A stretch of 64,000 bases of DNA from Limnohabitans lacus (GCF_030053395.1 NZ_JASGBH010000004.1:186001-250000); one strand, 5' to 3'; positions 26,564 through 36,774 are shown, counted from the stretch's first letter. The notes: generated by a model not told the origin, from the letters alone. Numbers and translations are program-made.

Positions 26564-27529
26564 ATGAACACCCCCGACCACAACGCCCCTTGGGTCCAGG
26601 TGCTGGACACCCAGGACATGGACCAGCACGCCCTGGCACAGCAGGGCTGGGCGCTGCAATACGAACAACTCTCTCCCGGCCAGTTCAAGGGGCGCATCCA
26701 CCAGGTTCAGCTGCCCGAGGTGACCCTGCTGCGCGAGGACACCAGCATCGCCTTGCGCCAGCGCGGACGGCTTCATGAGAGCGTGTACGGCTTTGCCATG
26801 GCGCTGCAGGACTCCCCCGATCTGTTTTTCAACGGCCAGCGGGTGCCTGAGCACGCCATCATGTGCGGCAAGGGCGACGAGGTGGACCTGACCACGCCGC
26901 CGCACTTCACCCTGATCGCGGTGGTGGTCGAACGCAGTCTGCTCAACCCGCTGTGGGAGCGCATGTACCAAAAACCTTTGGCGCATTGGCTGGAAAAACA
27001 ACTGGTGCTGCCCACCACCGCCATCAAAGCGCAGAACCTGCGCGACCTGCAGCTGACGGTGTTGGACCAGGCCAGCGCCTTGGCACACCGTCAGCACGAC
27101 GAGCAAGCGCTGCGCCAACTGCGCGACGAGATCCTGATGGAATGGCTCGAAGCCCTGCCTGCCCAGGTGGACACCTCGGAGCTGCCGACCTTGGAGCGCC
27201 GCAAGAAACTGGTGGACCGTGCCTGCGAACTGATGTTGGGCCATGCTGACGAGCCCCTGTCCATCTTGGAGGTGTGCAGCCGCGTGGGCACGAGCCGGCG
27301 CAAGCTCAACTACTGTTTTCAGGATGTGCTGGGCACCACGCCCATCAAATACCTGCGCTCGTTGCGCCTGAACAGCGTGCGCCGTGCCCTGCGCCAAGCC
27401 GCGCCGGGCGTGACCATCCAGGACATCGCCTCGCACTGGGGCTTTTGGCACTTGAGCCAGTTCTCACAAGACTACAAACACCTGTTTGGGGAATTGCCTT
27501 CCAGCACCTTGCACCAGCGCAGGGATTGA
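26564..27529 (+). CDS. AraC-family regulator of the P450/GS operon (EutR-like)
   Basis: The 321-residue protein starts at ATG 26564. It has an N-terminal sensor that includes YGFAMALQDSPDLFFNGQRV, a stretch like that of EutR-type ethanolamine regulators, and a C-terminal double HTH (SILEVCSRVGTSRRKLNYCF, then IQDIASHWGFWHLSQFSQDYK). It is divergent from the GATase-P450-GS operon, which is the standard position for its activator. A pair of TGACCGA repeats 13 bp apart (26541-26547 and 26554-26560) directly upstream of the ATG could be its binding sites. An amine inducer is inference. Confidence 0.88.
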   Translation: MNTPDHNAPWVQVLDTQDMDQHALAQQGWALQYEQLSPGQFKGRIHQVQLPEVTLLREDTSIALRQRGRLHESVYGFAMALQDSPDLFFNGQRVPEHAIMCGKGDEVDLTTPPHFTLIAVVVERSLLNPLWERMYQKPLAHWLEKQLVLPTTAIKAQNLRDLQLTVLDQASALAHRQHDEQALRQLRDEILMEWLEALPAQVDTSELPTLERRKKLVDRACELMLGHADEPLSILEVCSRVGTSRRKLNYCFQDVLGTTPIKYLRSLRLNSVRRALRQAAPGVTIQDIASHWGFWHLSQFSQDYKHLFGELPSSTLHQRRD

Positions 27530-27655
27530 GCCGTACCGGGTAAACCCCGGATTCGGTTTGCCACTTTTCGATAGCACCGGCTCGCCCTGCGGGTTCAGAC
27601 TTGATGCAAGCACGCACCCAGCGGCTGCCCATACCACCCAACAAGGACGACAAAG

Positions 27656-28642
27656 ATGAACACCTCTCAATGGCTCAAGCGATCACTGTTTGGCTTGCTG
27701 TGCAGCGCTGCTGTGCTTCAGGCCGCGGCCCAAACCTTCCCCAGCAAGGCGGTCAACCTGGTGGTCCCCTACCCTGCGGGCGGTCCTTCTGACTTTGTGG
27801 CGCGGCAACTCCAGCCCGAACTCATCCGTTTGCTGGGCCAGCCGGTGATCATTGAAAACATTGGCGGCGTGGGCGGTGCCATTGGCATTCAAAAGGTGCT
27901 GAACGCTCCTGCCGATGGTTACAACATGACCCTGGGCACCCCCATGGAGCTGGTGCTGGCCCCACTGGCCATGTCGGCCGTGAAATTCAAACCCGATGAC
28001 ATGAAACTGGTGGCCCAATTGGTGACCACCAGCATGGTGCTGATCACCCGCAAAGACCTGCCCGCCAACAATGTCGATGAGCTCATTGCCATGGCCAAAA
28101 AGCCGGGCGCCAAGGAGCTGTCCTACGGCAGCGTGGGCCCCGGCTCGCTGTACCACCTGATCGGTGAAAAGTTCGCCCAGCAAACTGGCACCAAGATGCT
28201 GCATGTGCCCTACAAAGGCGCAGCACCCCTCATGACCGACCTGATGGGCGGGCAGATCGACATGGTCTTCATCCCCTTCGCCGGCAGCACGCCCGCCATG
28301 ATCACCGAAGGCAAAGTCAAAGCGCTGGGCTTGACCACCAAAGCCCCACACCCACGCTTTCCCAACATCCCTGCCCTGGCTGCACAAAAGGGCATGGAAG
28401 GCTTTGAGTTCGACTTGTGGGCCGGCATCGAAGTGCCCAAGAACACGCCCGCAGATGTGACCGCTAAATTGAACAAAGCCATCTACGAGGCTTTGCAAAA
28501 CGCCGACATCCGCAAAGCCTACGAAGCCACCGGCAACACCGTGGCCAAGCCCATGAGCCCTGAAGAGTTGGCCCGCGTCTACAACAGTGAAACCTCACGC
28601 TACCAGGCCATCGCCAAATCGATCAATCTGCAACCGCAGTGA
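27656..28642 (+). CDS. Bug/TctC-family periplasmic receptor
   Basis: A 328-residue secreted receptor with a cleavable signal ending at AAAQ and the family core FPSKAVNLVVPYPAGGPSD, GPGSLYHLIGEKFAQQ and HVPYKGAAPLMTDLMGGQID. It binds small carboxylates or related solutes in the periplasm. It is separated from the AraC gene by 126 bp and from the next amidase start by about 20 bp, so it is likely the first gene of a receptor-amidase-amidase operon. That context suggests an amide or an amide-derived acid as ligand. No TctA/TctB partners are nearby. Confidence 0.88.
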   Translation: MNTSQWLKRSLFGLLCSAAVLQAAAQTFPSKAVNLVVPYPAGGPSDFVARQLQPELIRLLGQPVIIENIGGVGGAIGIQKVLNAPADGYNMTLGTPMELVLAPLAMSAVKFKPDDMKLVAQLVTTSMVLITRKDLPANNVDELIAMAKKPGAKELSYGSVGPGSLYHLIGEKFAQQTGTKMLHVPYKGAAPLMTDLMGGQIDMVFIPFAGSTPAMITEGKVKALGLTTKAPHPRFPNIPALAAQKGMEGFEFDLWAGIEVPKNTPADVTAKLNKAIYEALQNADIRKAYEATGNTVAKPMSPEELARVYNSETSRYQAIAKSINLQPQ

Positions 28643-28663
28643 TGTCGCGCATTGGCCAGGCCC

Positions 28664-30142
28664 ATGGGTTATGAGGCAAGTCGAGTGATCCCCCCCTGGC
28701 CAAGCGCCACCGACATGCTGGCCCGTTTTCGTGCCGGCGAGATCTCCAGCCTGGAACTGCTGGAGCATCACATCCAACGGGTTCACAAACTGGACCCGGC
28801 GATCAACGCCGTGGTGGTGCGCACCTTTGACACCGCCCGCGAACGCGCCGCCGCCGCCGACGCCGCTCGCGCAAGGGGCGAGGACTGGGGCCCGCTGCAC
28901 GGCTTGCCCATGACCGTCAAGGAATCCTTCGACCTGCCAGGCACACCCACCTGCTGGGGGTTTCCGCAATACAAGGACAACATCGCCCAGCAGCCCGCCT
29001 TGGCCGTAAAGCGCCTGCTGGACGCAGGCGCCGTGGTCTTTGGCAAAACCAATGTGCCCGTCGCACTGGCCGACTGGCAGTCGTTCAACCCGGTCTACGG
29101 CACCACGAACAATCCCTGGGATCTGACCCGTTCGCCCGGCGGATCGTCCGGCGGGGCCAGCGCCGCGCTGGCCTCAGGCATGACCCCTCTGGAGCTGGGC
29201 AGTGACATCGGCGCCTCGATCCGCAACCCTGCCCATTACTGCGGCGTTTATGGCCACAAACCCACCTGGGGCGTGGTGCCCATGGAGGGCCATCAATTGC
29301 CCGGAGTCCGCTGCATCGACAGCCTGGACATTGCCGTGGCCGGGCCGCTGGCGCGCAGCGCCCAAGACTTGCAGCTCGCCATGCAGGTGCTGACAAACCC
29401 ATTGCAACTGTTTGGCCCGATGGGCTGGACAAACACCCAATGGCTGCGCTCAGACAAAGAACCCCACCAATGCCGGGTGGCCATCGTGTTCGATGACCCT
29501 GAAGCACGGGTGGACCACAGCATCCAAAACCAACTCCACGCGCTGGCCGACTTTTTACGTTCACAAGGCGTCACCGTGCTGGAGGACCACCGCCCAGTGG
29601 ACAGCGCGCAGTCGCACCGTGTGTACATGCACCTGCTGCGTGCAGCCACGGGAGCCTGGCTGGACGACGCGACCTATGCCCAATTCCAAGCCCTGGCCCT
29701 GGGCAGCGATCCGGCTCAAGACAGCATGCGCGAGCGGGTCTGGCGTGGCAGCACCCTGACGCACCGCGAGTGGGTCGAGTTTGACCAACAACGCGCCGTG
29801 TTGCGCGCCCAATGGCGTGCTTACTTTGAAACGGTGGACCTGCTCATCACACCCGTGGCCACCTCCCCCGCCTTTGTCCACCAGCAGCAAGGCGAACGCT
29901 GGGACCGCATGCTCAAAGTCAACGGCCAAGATCAGCCCCACACCGACAGCCTGTTTTGGGCGGGCTACCCCGGCGTGGTGGGCCTGCCCGCGACCGCCAT
30001 TCCAATGGGCCAAAGCCCTGAGGGGCTGCCCGTTGGCGCGCAAATCATTGGCGACACTTTGGCCGACCCCCTGTGCCTGAAAATGGCCCGCTGGCTCGAA
30101 ACCGAATGGTGCGGTTTCGTCCCGCCGCCCCAACTGAACTGA
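28664..30142 (+). CDS. amidase, amidase-signature family
   Basis: This is a 492-residue enzyme from the ATG at 28664; an in-frame TTG at 28652 would add four residues. The Ser-cisSer-Lys triad is complete: Lys in LPMTVKESFD, the cis-Ser in SPGGSSGGASAALA, and the Ser nucleophile in LGSDIGASIRNPA. Amidase-signature enzymes hydrolyse aliphatic and aromatic amides or act as amidotransferases. It lies between the TctC receptor and the second amidase. The particular amide is unknown; the GatA role is unlikely because the gene is not with gatB/gatC. Confidence 0.9.
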   Translation: MGYEASRVIPPWPSATDMLARFRAGEISSLELLEHHIQRVHKLDPAINAVVVRTFDTARERAAAADAARARGEDWGPLHGLPMTVKESFDLPGTPTCWGFPQYKDNIAQQPALAVKRLLDAGAVVFGKTNVPVALADWQSFNPVYGTTNNPWDLTRSPGGSSGGASAALASGMTPLELGSDIGASIRNPAHYCGVYGHKPTWGVVPMEGHQLPGVRCIDSLDIAVAGPLARSAQDLQLAMQVLTNPLQLFGPMGWTNTQWLRSDKEPHQCRVAIVFDDPEARVDHSIQNQLHALADFLRSQGVTVLEDHRPVDSAQSHRVYMHLLRAATGAWLDDATYAQFQALALGSDPAQDSMRERVWRGSTLTHREWVEFDQQRAVLRAQWRAYFETVDLLITPVATSPAFVHQQQGERWDRMLKVNGQDQPHTDSLFWAGYPGVVGLPATAIPMGQSPEGLPVGAQIIGDTLADPLCLKMARWLETEWCGFVPPPQLN

Positions 30143-30153
30143 ACGATTGACCC

Positions 30154-31593
30154 ATGAGCCACATCACCGACTTCAACGCCAGCGAACTGTCTGAACGCAT
30201 CCAGCAAAAGCAAGTGTCTTGTACCGAGTTGATGCAGGCTTATCTGCAGCGCATCAACACACTCAACCCGACCTTCAATGCCATCGTCAACTTGGCACCG
30301 GCCGATCAATTGTTGGCACAAGCGAAGCAGTGCGACGACGAACTGGCCCAAGGCCAATCGCGGGGCTGGCTGCATGGCATCCCGCAAGCCATCAAGGACA
30401 CCGGCCATGCGCTGGGTTTTCCGAGCACCTTTGGCAGCCGACTGCTGGCCGCGCAAATGCCCCGCGCGGACAGCATCATGACGGCGCGCATGAAGGCCGC
30501 TGGCGCCATCGTGATCGGCAAGACCAACATGCCCGAACTGGGCCTGGGCTCGCACACCTTCAACACGCTGTTTGGCGCTACGCCCAATGCCTGGGACACC
30601 ACCGTGAGCGCAGGCGGCAGCAGCGGCGGTGCGGCCGTGGCCCTGGCCCAGCGCATGTTGCCGGTGGCCGACGGCTCGGACTTCATGGGCAGCCTGCGCA
30701 ACCCTGCAGGCTGGAACCACCTTTTTGGCATGCGCCCGTCACAAGGCCGCGTGCCTTATGGACCGGGCGCCGACGTGTGGGTGGACCAACTCGGCACCGA
30801 AGGCCCCATGGCCCGCAGCGTGCGCGACCTGGCCCGGCTCTTGGCCACCCAAGCGGGCCACGACCCACGCCAACCGCTGTCCATCAACACCCCTCTGGAC
30901 GTTTCGGGCATCGCCTACACACCCGACGCCCTCAAAGGGCTTCGGGTGGGCTGGCTGGGCGACCTGGGCGGCCACCTGGCCATCGAAGAAGGCATCCTGG
31001 ATGCCTGTGAGGACGCCCTGCGCGCGATGCAAACCGCAGGTGCGCACATTGAACCCACGGCCGCAGGCTTTGACACCCAAGCCCTGTGGGAATGCTGGCT
31101 GATTTGGCGCCGTGCGCTGGTGGGCCCCAAAGCCGCCGCACTCATGCAACTGCCCGGTGCGCGTGAAACGCTCAAGCCTGAAGCCCTGTGGGAATACGAC
31201 AACTCGCTCAAGCTGTCGTTCATGGACTTTCAATTGGCCAGCCAAAAACGCACCGGTTTTTACAACCACTTGCTGCAGATGTTTGAACGCTTTGACGTGC
31301 TGGCCCTGCCCGTGGCACAAGTCTGGCCTTTCCCTTTGCAAGAGCGCTGGCCCCAAAAGATTGGCGACCGTGCGATGGACACTTACCACCGCTGGATGGA
31401 GTGCACCATTTACGCCACGCTGGCAGGGTTGCCCGCCATCAGCCTGCCCGCCGGCTTTCACCCCACCCGGCCATGGCCAATGGGCATCCAGCTCATTGGC
31501 AAGCCGCAAGGCGATCAGGCCCTGCTGCAGGTGGCCGCGGCCTACGAGGCGGTGCGCGCCGATTGGCTGGACCAGCGGCCAGCGGCAGCCTGA
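30154..31593 (+). CDS. amidase, amidase-signature family (second copy)
   Basis: A 479-residue enzyme whose triad is intact: Lys in QAIKDTGHALG, cis-Ser in SAGGSSGGAAVALA and Ser nucleophile in GSDFMGSLRNPAG. It is 11 bp downstream of the first amidase and in the same operon. The two differ in sequence and motif context (SDIGASIRNP versus SDFMGSLRNP), so they are not a recent tandem duplication and may act on different amides. The C-terminus converges with the lipase gene on the other strand after 4 bp. Confidence 0.9.
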   Translation: MSHITDFNASELSERIQQKQVSCTELMQAYLQRINTLNPTFNAIVNLAPADQLLAQAKQCDDELAQGQSRGWLHGIPQAIKDTGHALGFPSTFGSRLLAAQMPRADSIMTARMKAAGAIVIGKTNMPELGLGSHTFNTLFGATPNAWDTTVSAGGSSGGAAVALAQRMLPVADGSDFMGSLRNPAGWNHLFGMRPSQGRVPYGPGADVWVDQLGTEGPMARSVRDLARLLATQAGHDPRQPLSINTPLDVSGIAYTPDALKGLRVGWLGDLGGHLAIEEGILDACEDALRAMQTAGAHIEPTAAGFDTQALWECWLIWRRALVGPKAAALMQLPGARETLKPEALWEYDNSLKLSFMDFQLASQKRTGFYNHLLQMFERFDVLALPVAQVWPFPLQERWPQKIGDRAMDTYHRWMECTIYATLAGLPAISLPAGFHPTRPWPMGIQLIGKPQGDQALLQVAAAYEAVRADWLDQRPAAA

Positions 31594-31597
31594 CCAA

Positions 31598-32980
31598 TCA
31601 ATCGGTCAACTCCAGCACCGTGGTGTGGCCTTGCGCCATGGGCCAGGTCTGGCCGACCACCTTCTCGCCGTTGAAGACGCCAGCCACGCTGCGCTGCGTG
31701 GCGTCGTTCATGCGCAGACGGCTGGCTGCAGTGCCAGCCCCTGGCGGCACGCCTGGCAATGTGCTTTGCCCATCGAGGCTCATGGCATCGCGACCGGGAT
31801 CGAAATAGCCCCGTGGCCGGACAAAACTGAGCACCGCTGGCGCGGCTTTGTCAGCGTCGTTGGCCCGCTCCGGGCGCATGTGGATCCACTGACTCGACCG
31901 AGGGAAAGCGCTGCGGTAGATGTGCGTGGTGGCATAGCCAGCCGCTTGAATCACGAACTCATAGGTGGCGTCGCCTCGCGCCTTGAAGGGGCCCCAAATG
32001 CCATCCGCGCCGACTGTCTGCGTGTGGGCCGCGGCACCCAAGCGTTGGCCCGTGTCGGCCTTGGTTTCATAAACCTCCAAGCGCGCACCACGCAGTGGCA
32101 AGTTGTTGACAAAGTTGCCGGTCGTCGCATCCAACGGGTCCACCCCCATGCCCACCAACTTGCCGCTGAGCACCACTTGCGCTTGCCGCGCAACAGCCGT
32201 CTGCGGTGTGCGGCCGGTGATGAACCTGTAAGTGGCCTCAAAAGCGGGGACGGAATAAGACGTTTCGCGGTGGTCGATTTTGGGGATCACCACATTGGTG
32301 GCCCCTTTGAGCTCAGGGCCGTCGAACCCCACCAGCGTGGGCTTGCCCTTCATGCCCAACCACAGCCCATCGGGCTGCGCAAATTTGTCGTTGTTGTCTG
32401 AGCGGATGGTCATCCAGCGCGTGGGGCCGCAGACCTCGTCGCCTTGGGCGTTTTTGGGGGCATTGAGCTGCTTCAAAAAGGGGCCGGTGCCAGAAAACTC
32501 GTTGGCCTCGTTCACACCCGGGATGGCTTGCACGCCATGGTTGGGCGTGCCGCCCAAAATGGCATGGCTGACCACCGCCGCCCCGCCACCGTTGCAGATG
32601 AAGTTGCGGATCGCATTGCCCCCGCGCGAGTTGCCCACCAAGACCACTTGTTGGGCACCGGTTCGGCGCATGACCGCTTGAACTTCGTCGCGCAAAAACG
32701 CCATGTGTTCGGCGGTTGAAGTGCGTCCCGCTTGGGCCTTGTTGTCGGCGTCACGCGCCAGGGGATAAGGCACATCGATCGCGTGCAGACGGTCTGTTGG
32801 CCAGCCATTGGACTCAAAGCGCCAAACGGTGGCTTGCCACAACGCCGCCGAATCGCCATTGCCATGCACGAACACCACCGGCGGCCGGCCCTGATCGCTG
32901 AGCGAAACTTGGCTGGCGCAGCCGCCCAACAGGGTGATGGCCAGGGCCACAAGGCCCAGCGTTCTGCGGTGGAGGTTCAT
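31598..32980 (-). CDS. alpha/beta-hydrolase lipoprotein, lipase/esterase-like
   Basis: A 460-residue protein. The signal peptide ends in LLGGC, a lipobox, so the mature protein is probably a lipoprotein. The hydrolase core begins VVFVHGNGDSAALWQ, and the nucleophile elbow is VGNSRGGNA (G-x-S-x-G). A second domain of about 200 residues follows with beta-rich repeats (LEVYETKADTGQRLG, YEFVIQAAGYATTHIYR). The general layout is of secreted lipases or PHB-depolymerase-like esterases, but the substrate is unknown. It is followed by lgt on the same strand after 69 bp. Confidence 0.83.
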   Translation of the reverse strand: MNLHRRTLGLVALAITLLGGCASQVSLSDQGRPPVVFVHGNGDSAALWQATVWRFESNGWPTDRLHAIDVPYPLARDADNKAQAGRTSTAEHMAFLRDEVQAVMRRTGAQQVVLVGNSRGGNAIRNFICNGGGAAVVSHAILGGTPNHGVQAIPGVNEANEFSGTGPFLKQLNAPKNAQGDEVCGPTRWMTIRSDNNDKFAQPDGLWLGMKGKPTLVGFDGPELKGATNVVIPKIDHRETSYSVPAFEATYRFITGRTPQTAVARQAQVVLSGKLVGMGVDPLDATTGNFVNNLPLRGARLEVYETKADTGQRLGAAAHTQTVGADGIWGPFKARGDATYEFVIQAAGYATTHIYRSAFPRSSQWIHMRPERANDADKAAPAVLSFVRPRGYFDPGRDAMSLDGQSTLPGVPPGAGTAASRLRMNDATQRSVAGVFNGEKVVGQTWPMAQGHTTVLELTD

Positions 32981-33049
32981 GGCAGACCTTTGAGATGTTC
33001 GAAAAACACATCGTCGGCCATGTCAGCGCTCGGGGCTGACTCCTAAGTG

Positions 33050-33856
33050 TCAGCGTGCGCGGGGCTCAGAGCGGCCGCACCAGAACCAGAAAAAAGCACC
33101 CAAGACGATCATGGGCACGCACAGCCACTGCCCCATGCTCATGCCCAAGCTCAAGATGCCCAGGTGCGCATCGGGCTCGCGGAAATACTCGGCCACAAAA
33201 CGGAACACGCCGTAGCCGAACAAAAAGGCAAATGCCACCTGCCCCTGCGCACGGGGTTTGCGCGCATACAGCCACAACAGCACAAACAGCAGCACACCTT
33301 CCATCAGGAACTGGTAGATCTGCGAGGGATGGCGCGGCGCATCACCTGCGCCGCGAAAAACCATGGCCCAGGGCAAGGTGGGATCGGCCAGGCGCCCCCA
33401 AAGTTCACCGTTGATGAAGTTGCCAATGCGGCCTGCCGCCAAGCCCGTGGGCACACAGGGCGCCACAAAGTCCATGACTTGCAAAAACGGCCTGTCGCGC
33501 GTGCGTGCGAACCAAACCATGGACGCCATCACACCCAACATGCCCCCGTGAAAGCTCATGCCGCCTTGCCACACGGCGAACACCTCCAGTGGGTGCGCGG
33601 CGTAATAGCCCGGCTTGTAAAACAAGCAGTAACCGATGCGGCCACCCAGCACCACGCCCAAGACGCCCAAAAACAAGATGTCTTCCACATCCTGGCGCGT
33701 CCACTGGGGCAACTGGGCAAAAGGCAAATGCTTCAAGCGTCGCGCACCCAAAGCAAAAAACAAGGCGAAGGCCGCCAAGTACGTCAGGCCGTACCAATGC
33801 ACAGCCAAGGGGCCCAATTGCAGGGCGACGGGATCGATTTGAGGGTGAATCAGCAT
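33050..33856 (-). CDS. lgt: prolipoprotein diacylglyceryl transferase
   Basis: Lgt transfers a diacylglyceryl group from phosphatidylglycerol to the lipobox cysteine of prolipoproteins in the inner membrane. The 268-residue protein has seven hydrophobic segments. Family signatures include [10 protein letters not shown] near the N-terminus, MSFHGGMLG, and [14 protein letters not shown], which carries the catalytic arginine and asparagine. Length and order are complete. Confidence 0.96.
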   Translation of the reverse strand: MLIHPQIDPVALQLGPLAVHWYGLTYLAAFALFFALGARRLKHLPFAQLPQWTRQDVEDILFLGVLGVVLGGRIGYCLFYKPGYYAAHPLEVFAVWQGGMSFHGGMLGVMASMVWFARTRDRPFLQVMDFVAPCVPTGLAAGRIGNFINGELWGRLADPTLPWAMVFRGAGDAPRHPSQIYQFLMEGVLLFVLLWLYARKPRAQGQVAFAFLFGYGVFRFVAEYFREPDAHLGILSLGMSMGQWLCVPMIVLGAFFWFWCGRSEPRAR

Positions 33857-33910
33857 GGCGCAGATTGTGCCTTCAAATGAAGGCAGCTACCGTGCGCCAA
33901 CCCTGACAGA

Positions 33911-35767
33911 TCAGCCCAGCAGCGACAAATCGCGCACCGCGCCTTTGTCGGCCGAGGTGGCCAGCATGGCGTAGGCCTTGAGCGCGGCCGACACCTTGCG
34001 TGGGCGGGGCAGCGCAGGCTTCCAGCCCAGTTGGTCTTGCTCGGCGCGGCGCTTGGCCAGCTCCTCGTCGCTCACCAGCACGTTGATCGAACGGTTGGGG
34101 ATGTCGATGCGGATGCGGTCGCCATTGCGCACCAAACCGATGGTGCCGCCAGCAGCCGCTTCGGGCGAGCAGTGGCCGATCGACAGGCCCGATGTGCCGC
34201 CCGAGAAGCGGCCATCGGTCAGCAAGGCGCAGGCTTTGCCCAGGCCCTTGGACTTGATGTAGCTGGTGGGGTACAACATTTCCTGCATGCCGGGGCCGCC
34301 TTTGGGGCCTTCGTAGCGCACGACCACGATGTCGCCCGCCTTGACTTTGTCGCTCAGGATGTTGTCGACGGCTTCGTCTTGGCTCTCGACCACGTGGGCC
34401 GGGCCTTCAAACACCAGCAAGCTGTCGTCCACGCCCGCGGTCTTGACCACGCAGCCGTCCAAGGCGATGTTGCCGCGCAAAACGGCCAGGCCGCCTTCTT
34501 TGTTGAAAGCATGGTCGATCGAGCGGATGCAGCCTTCAGCACGGTCGGTGTCCAGGCTCGGCCAGCGGGTGTTTTGGCTGAACGCCACTTGCGTGGGGAT
34601 GCCAGCGGGTCCGGCCATGTAAAAAGTTTTCACCGCATCCGAGGGGTTGCGCTTGATGTCCCATTGGTCCAAGACCTCTTTCATGGTCTTGCCCAGCACG
34701 GTGCCCACGTCGGTGTGCAGGCGACCTGCGCGGTCCAACTCACCCAAGATGCCCATGATGCCGCCTGCGCGGTGGACGTCTTCGATGTGGTACTTGTTGG
34801 TGTTGGGCGCGACTTTGCACAGCTGGGGCACGATTTTCGACATGCGGTCGATGTCGGCCATGGTGAACTCGATCTCGGCTTCCTGGGCAATCGCCAAGAT
34901 GTGCAAGATGGTGTTGGTGGAGCCGCCCATGGCGATGTCCAGGGCAATCGCGTTTTCAAACGCTTTGAAGCCCATGGACCGTGGCAACACCGATGCGTCC
35001 TCTTGTTCGTAGTAGCGCTTGCACAAATCCACAATCGTGCGGCCCGCTTGCTTGAACAAGGCTTCACGGTCGGCGTGCGTGGCCAACACGGTGCCGTTGC
35101 CGGGCAAGGCCAAGCCCAAAGCCTCAGCCAGGCAGTTCATCGAGTTGGCGGTGAACATGCCCGAGCATGAACCGCAGGTGGGGCAAGCCGAACGCTCGAC
35201 TTCGGCCAAGTCGGCGTCGCTCACCTTGTCGTCAGCGGCCATGACCATGGCATCGATCAGGTCGAGCTTCTTGAATTCCATGACTTGCGTCTGAGGGTTG
35301 GCCAAGCGGACTTTGCCCGCTTCCATGGGGCCACCGGACACAAAAATGACCGGAATGTTCAGGCGCATGGCGGCCATCAACATGCCGGGGGTGATCTTGT
35401 CGCAGTTGGAGATGCACACAATCGCGTCCGCGCAGTGGGCGTTGACCATGTACTCGACCGAGTCGGCAATGATGTCACGGCTGGGCAGCGAATACAGCAT
35501 GCCGTCGTGGCCCATGGCGATGCCGTCGTCCACGGCGATCGTGTTGAATTCTTTGGCCACGCCACCGGCGGCTTCGATCTCACGGGCGACCAGCTGGCCC
35601 AGGTCCTTCAGGTGCACGTGGCCGGGCACGAACTGGGTGAACGAGTTGGCAATCGCGATGATCGGCTTGCTGAAATCATCGTCCTTCATGCCCGTGGCAC
35701 GCCACAGAGAACGGGCACCCGCCATGTTGCGGCCGGCGGTGGAGGTCTTGGAACGGTAAGCGGGCAT
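33911..35767 (-). CDS. ilvD: dihydroxy-acid dehydratase
   Basis: IlvD dehydrates 2,3-dihydroxy acids to 2-oxo acids in valine, leucine and isoleucine synthesis and holds an Fe-S cluster. The 618-residue length is right. Family motifs include the cysteine-containing stretches [10 protein letters not shown] and [19 protein letters not shown], and [14 protein letters not shown], which carries the C-terminal active-site region. The ATG at 35767 follows a GAGCCC region. The next upstream gene (cytochrome c, plus strand) is 230 bp away; that gap shows promoter-like AT-rich sequence but no gene or conserved leader that I could identify. Confidence 0.97.
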   Translation of the reverse strand: MPAYRSKTSTAGRNMAGARSLWRATGMKDDDFSKPIIAIANSFTQFVPGHVHLKDLGQLVAREIEAAGGVAKEFNTIAVDDGIAMGHDGMLYSLPSRDIIADSVEYMVNAHCADAIVCISNCDKITPGMLMAAMRLNIPVIFVSGGPMEAGKVRLANPQTQVMEFKKLDLIDAMVMAADDKVSDADLAEVERSACPTCGSCSGMFTANSMNCLAEALGLALPGNGTVLATHADREALFKQAGRTIVDLCKRYYEQEDASVLPRSMGFKAFENAIALDIAMGGSTNTILHILAIAQEAEIEFTMADIDRMSKIVPQLCKVAPNTNKYHIEDVHRAGGIMGILGELDRAGRLHTDVGTVLGKTMKEVLDQWDIKRNPSDAVKTFYMAGPAGIPTQVAFSQNTRWPSLDTDRAEGCIRSIDHAFNKEGGLAVLRGNIALDGCVVKTAGVDDSLLVFEGPAHVVESQDEAVDNILSDKVKAGDIVVVRYEGPKGGPGMQEMLYPTSYIKSKGLGKACALLTDGRFSGGTSGLSIGHCSPEAAAGGTIGLVRNGDRIRIDIPNRSINVLVSDEELAKRRAEQDQLGWKPALPRPRKVSAALKAYAMLATSADKGAVRDLSLLG

Positions 35768-35997
35768 CAGGGGCTCCAGTCGAGGAAGATGTCAAAAAAA
35801 TTTGCTCAATTATCGCCCAGCGCTGGGCCCATTCAGGGCTGTGAGCCATCACCCCAGTCACCTGGACGTCATGCACGCTGAGTGTCAGCGACGATACACT
35901 TGACCCCAAAGACCTGCTGACGGCCTGAAAATTCATGTGCGTGTCAGCTGTTCCCGGTCCAATCTGTTCATCTTTTTTTAAACCACAGGAAATTGAC

Positions 35998-36303
35998 ATG
36001 AAAAAAATCATTTTTGCTTTGGCCATGACTGCTGCTGCAGCCGCCCCCGCGCTGGCTGACCAGGCTTTGGCCACCTCCAAGAACTGCATGGCTTGCCATG
36101 CAGTGGACAAGAAAATTGTGGGCCCCGCTTACAAAGATGTGGCCGCCAAATACAAAGGCGACAAAGCCGCCGTCGACAAACTGGCCACCAAGATCATGAA
36201 GGGCGGCTCTGGCGTCTGGGGAGCAATCCCCATGCCCGCCAACCCACAAGTCAACGATGCAGAAGCCAAGAAATTGGCCGCTTGGATCCTGAGCGCCAAG
36301 TGA
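35998..36303 (+). CDS. small class I c-type cytochrome (c551/c8-like)
   Basis: The 101-residue precursor starts at ATG 35998 with a signal peptide (MKKIIFALAMTAAAAAPALA) that leaves a mature protein of about 81 residues. The heme motif is CMACH, preceded by KN, and the methionine ligand is in AIPMPANP near the C-terminus. This layout matches cytochrome c551/c8 electron carriers. It could supply electrons to the cbb3 oxidase or another terminal reductase. A strong terminator follows. Confidence 0.93.
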   Translation: MKKIIFALAMTAAAAAPALADQALATSKNCMACHAVDKKIVGPAYKDVAAKYKGDKAAVDKLATKIMKGGSGVWGAIPMPANPQVNDAEAKKLAAWILSAK

Positions 36304-36320
36304 TCAGCGCCTGACCCATG

Positions 36321-36348
36321 AAAAAAGCCCGCAATTGCGGGCTTTTTT
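36321..36348. terminator. bidirectional terminator between cytochrome c and GlcG-like gene
   Basis: AAAAAAGCCCGC-AATT-GCGGGCTTTTTT gives a 12-bp stem with A and T tracts on both sides. It lies between the ends of two converging genes, so it is likely to act in both directions. Confidence 0.9.
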
Positions 36349-36366
36349 CATTTCGACGGTCGGTGA

Positions 36367-36774
36367 TCAAAGGCCGATGGCCGCGATACCCGCTTTGGCA
36401 ATCTGGGCGTCTTCATTGGACTTGACGCCGCTCACACCGACTGCGCCCAAGCATGCGCCGTCTTTCAGGATCGGCACACCGCCTTCGAGCATGCCTTCGA
36501 CGGTCGGCGCCGACAGGAAGGAATAACGGCCGCCGTTGATAACGTCTTCGTAAACCTTGCTCTCGCGCTGACCCAAAGCGGCGGTGTGGGCTTTGGCGGG
36601 TGCAATGTGCGAAGAAATGGGGGGCGCACCGTTCAGGCGCTGAAAGTGCAGCAAATGGCCGCCAGCGTCCACGATGGCAATGCTCACGGCCCAATTGTTT
36701 TTCTGGGCTTCAGCTTGGGCGGCTGCAGCAATGGCTTGCACATCGGACAGTTCGAGAACGGATTGGGTTTTCAT
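36367..36774 (-). CDS. GlcG/HbpS family protein
   Basis: From the ATG at 36774 the product is 135 residues, fitting the GlcG/HbpS family (DUF336). Typical stretches are SIAIVDAGGHLLHFQRLNGA, SHIAPAKAHTAA and GGVPILKDGACLGAVGVSG. Family members include heme-binding HbpS and GlcG of the glycolate operon. The reading frame stays open upstream, but the 37 extra codons lack family similarity. Here no glycolate genes are near. The function is not established. Confidence 0.85.
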   Translation of the reverse strand: MKTQSVLELSDVQAIAAAAQAEAQKNNWAVSIAIVDAGGHLLHFQRLNGAPPISSHIAPAKAHTAALGQRESKVYEDVINGGRYSFLSAPTVEGMLEGGVPILKDGACLGAVGVSGVKSNEDAQIAKAGIAAIGL

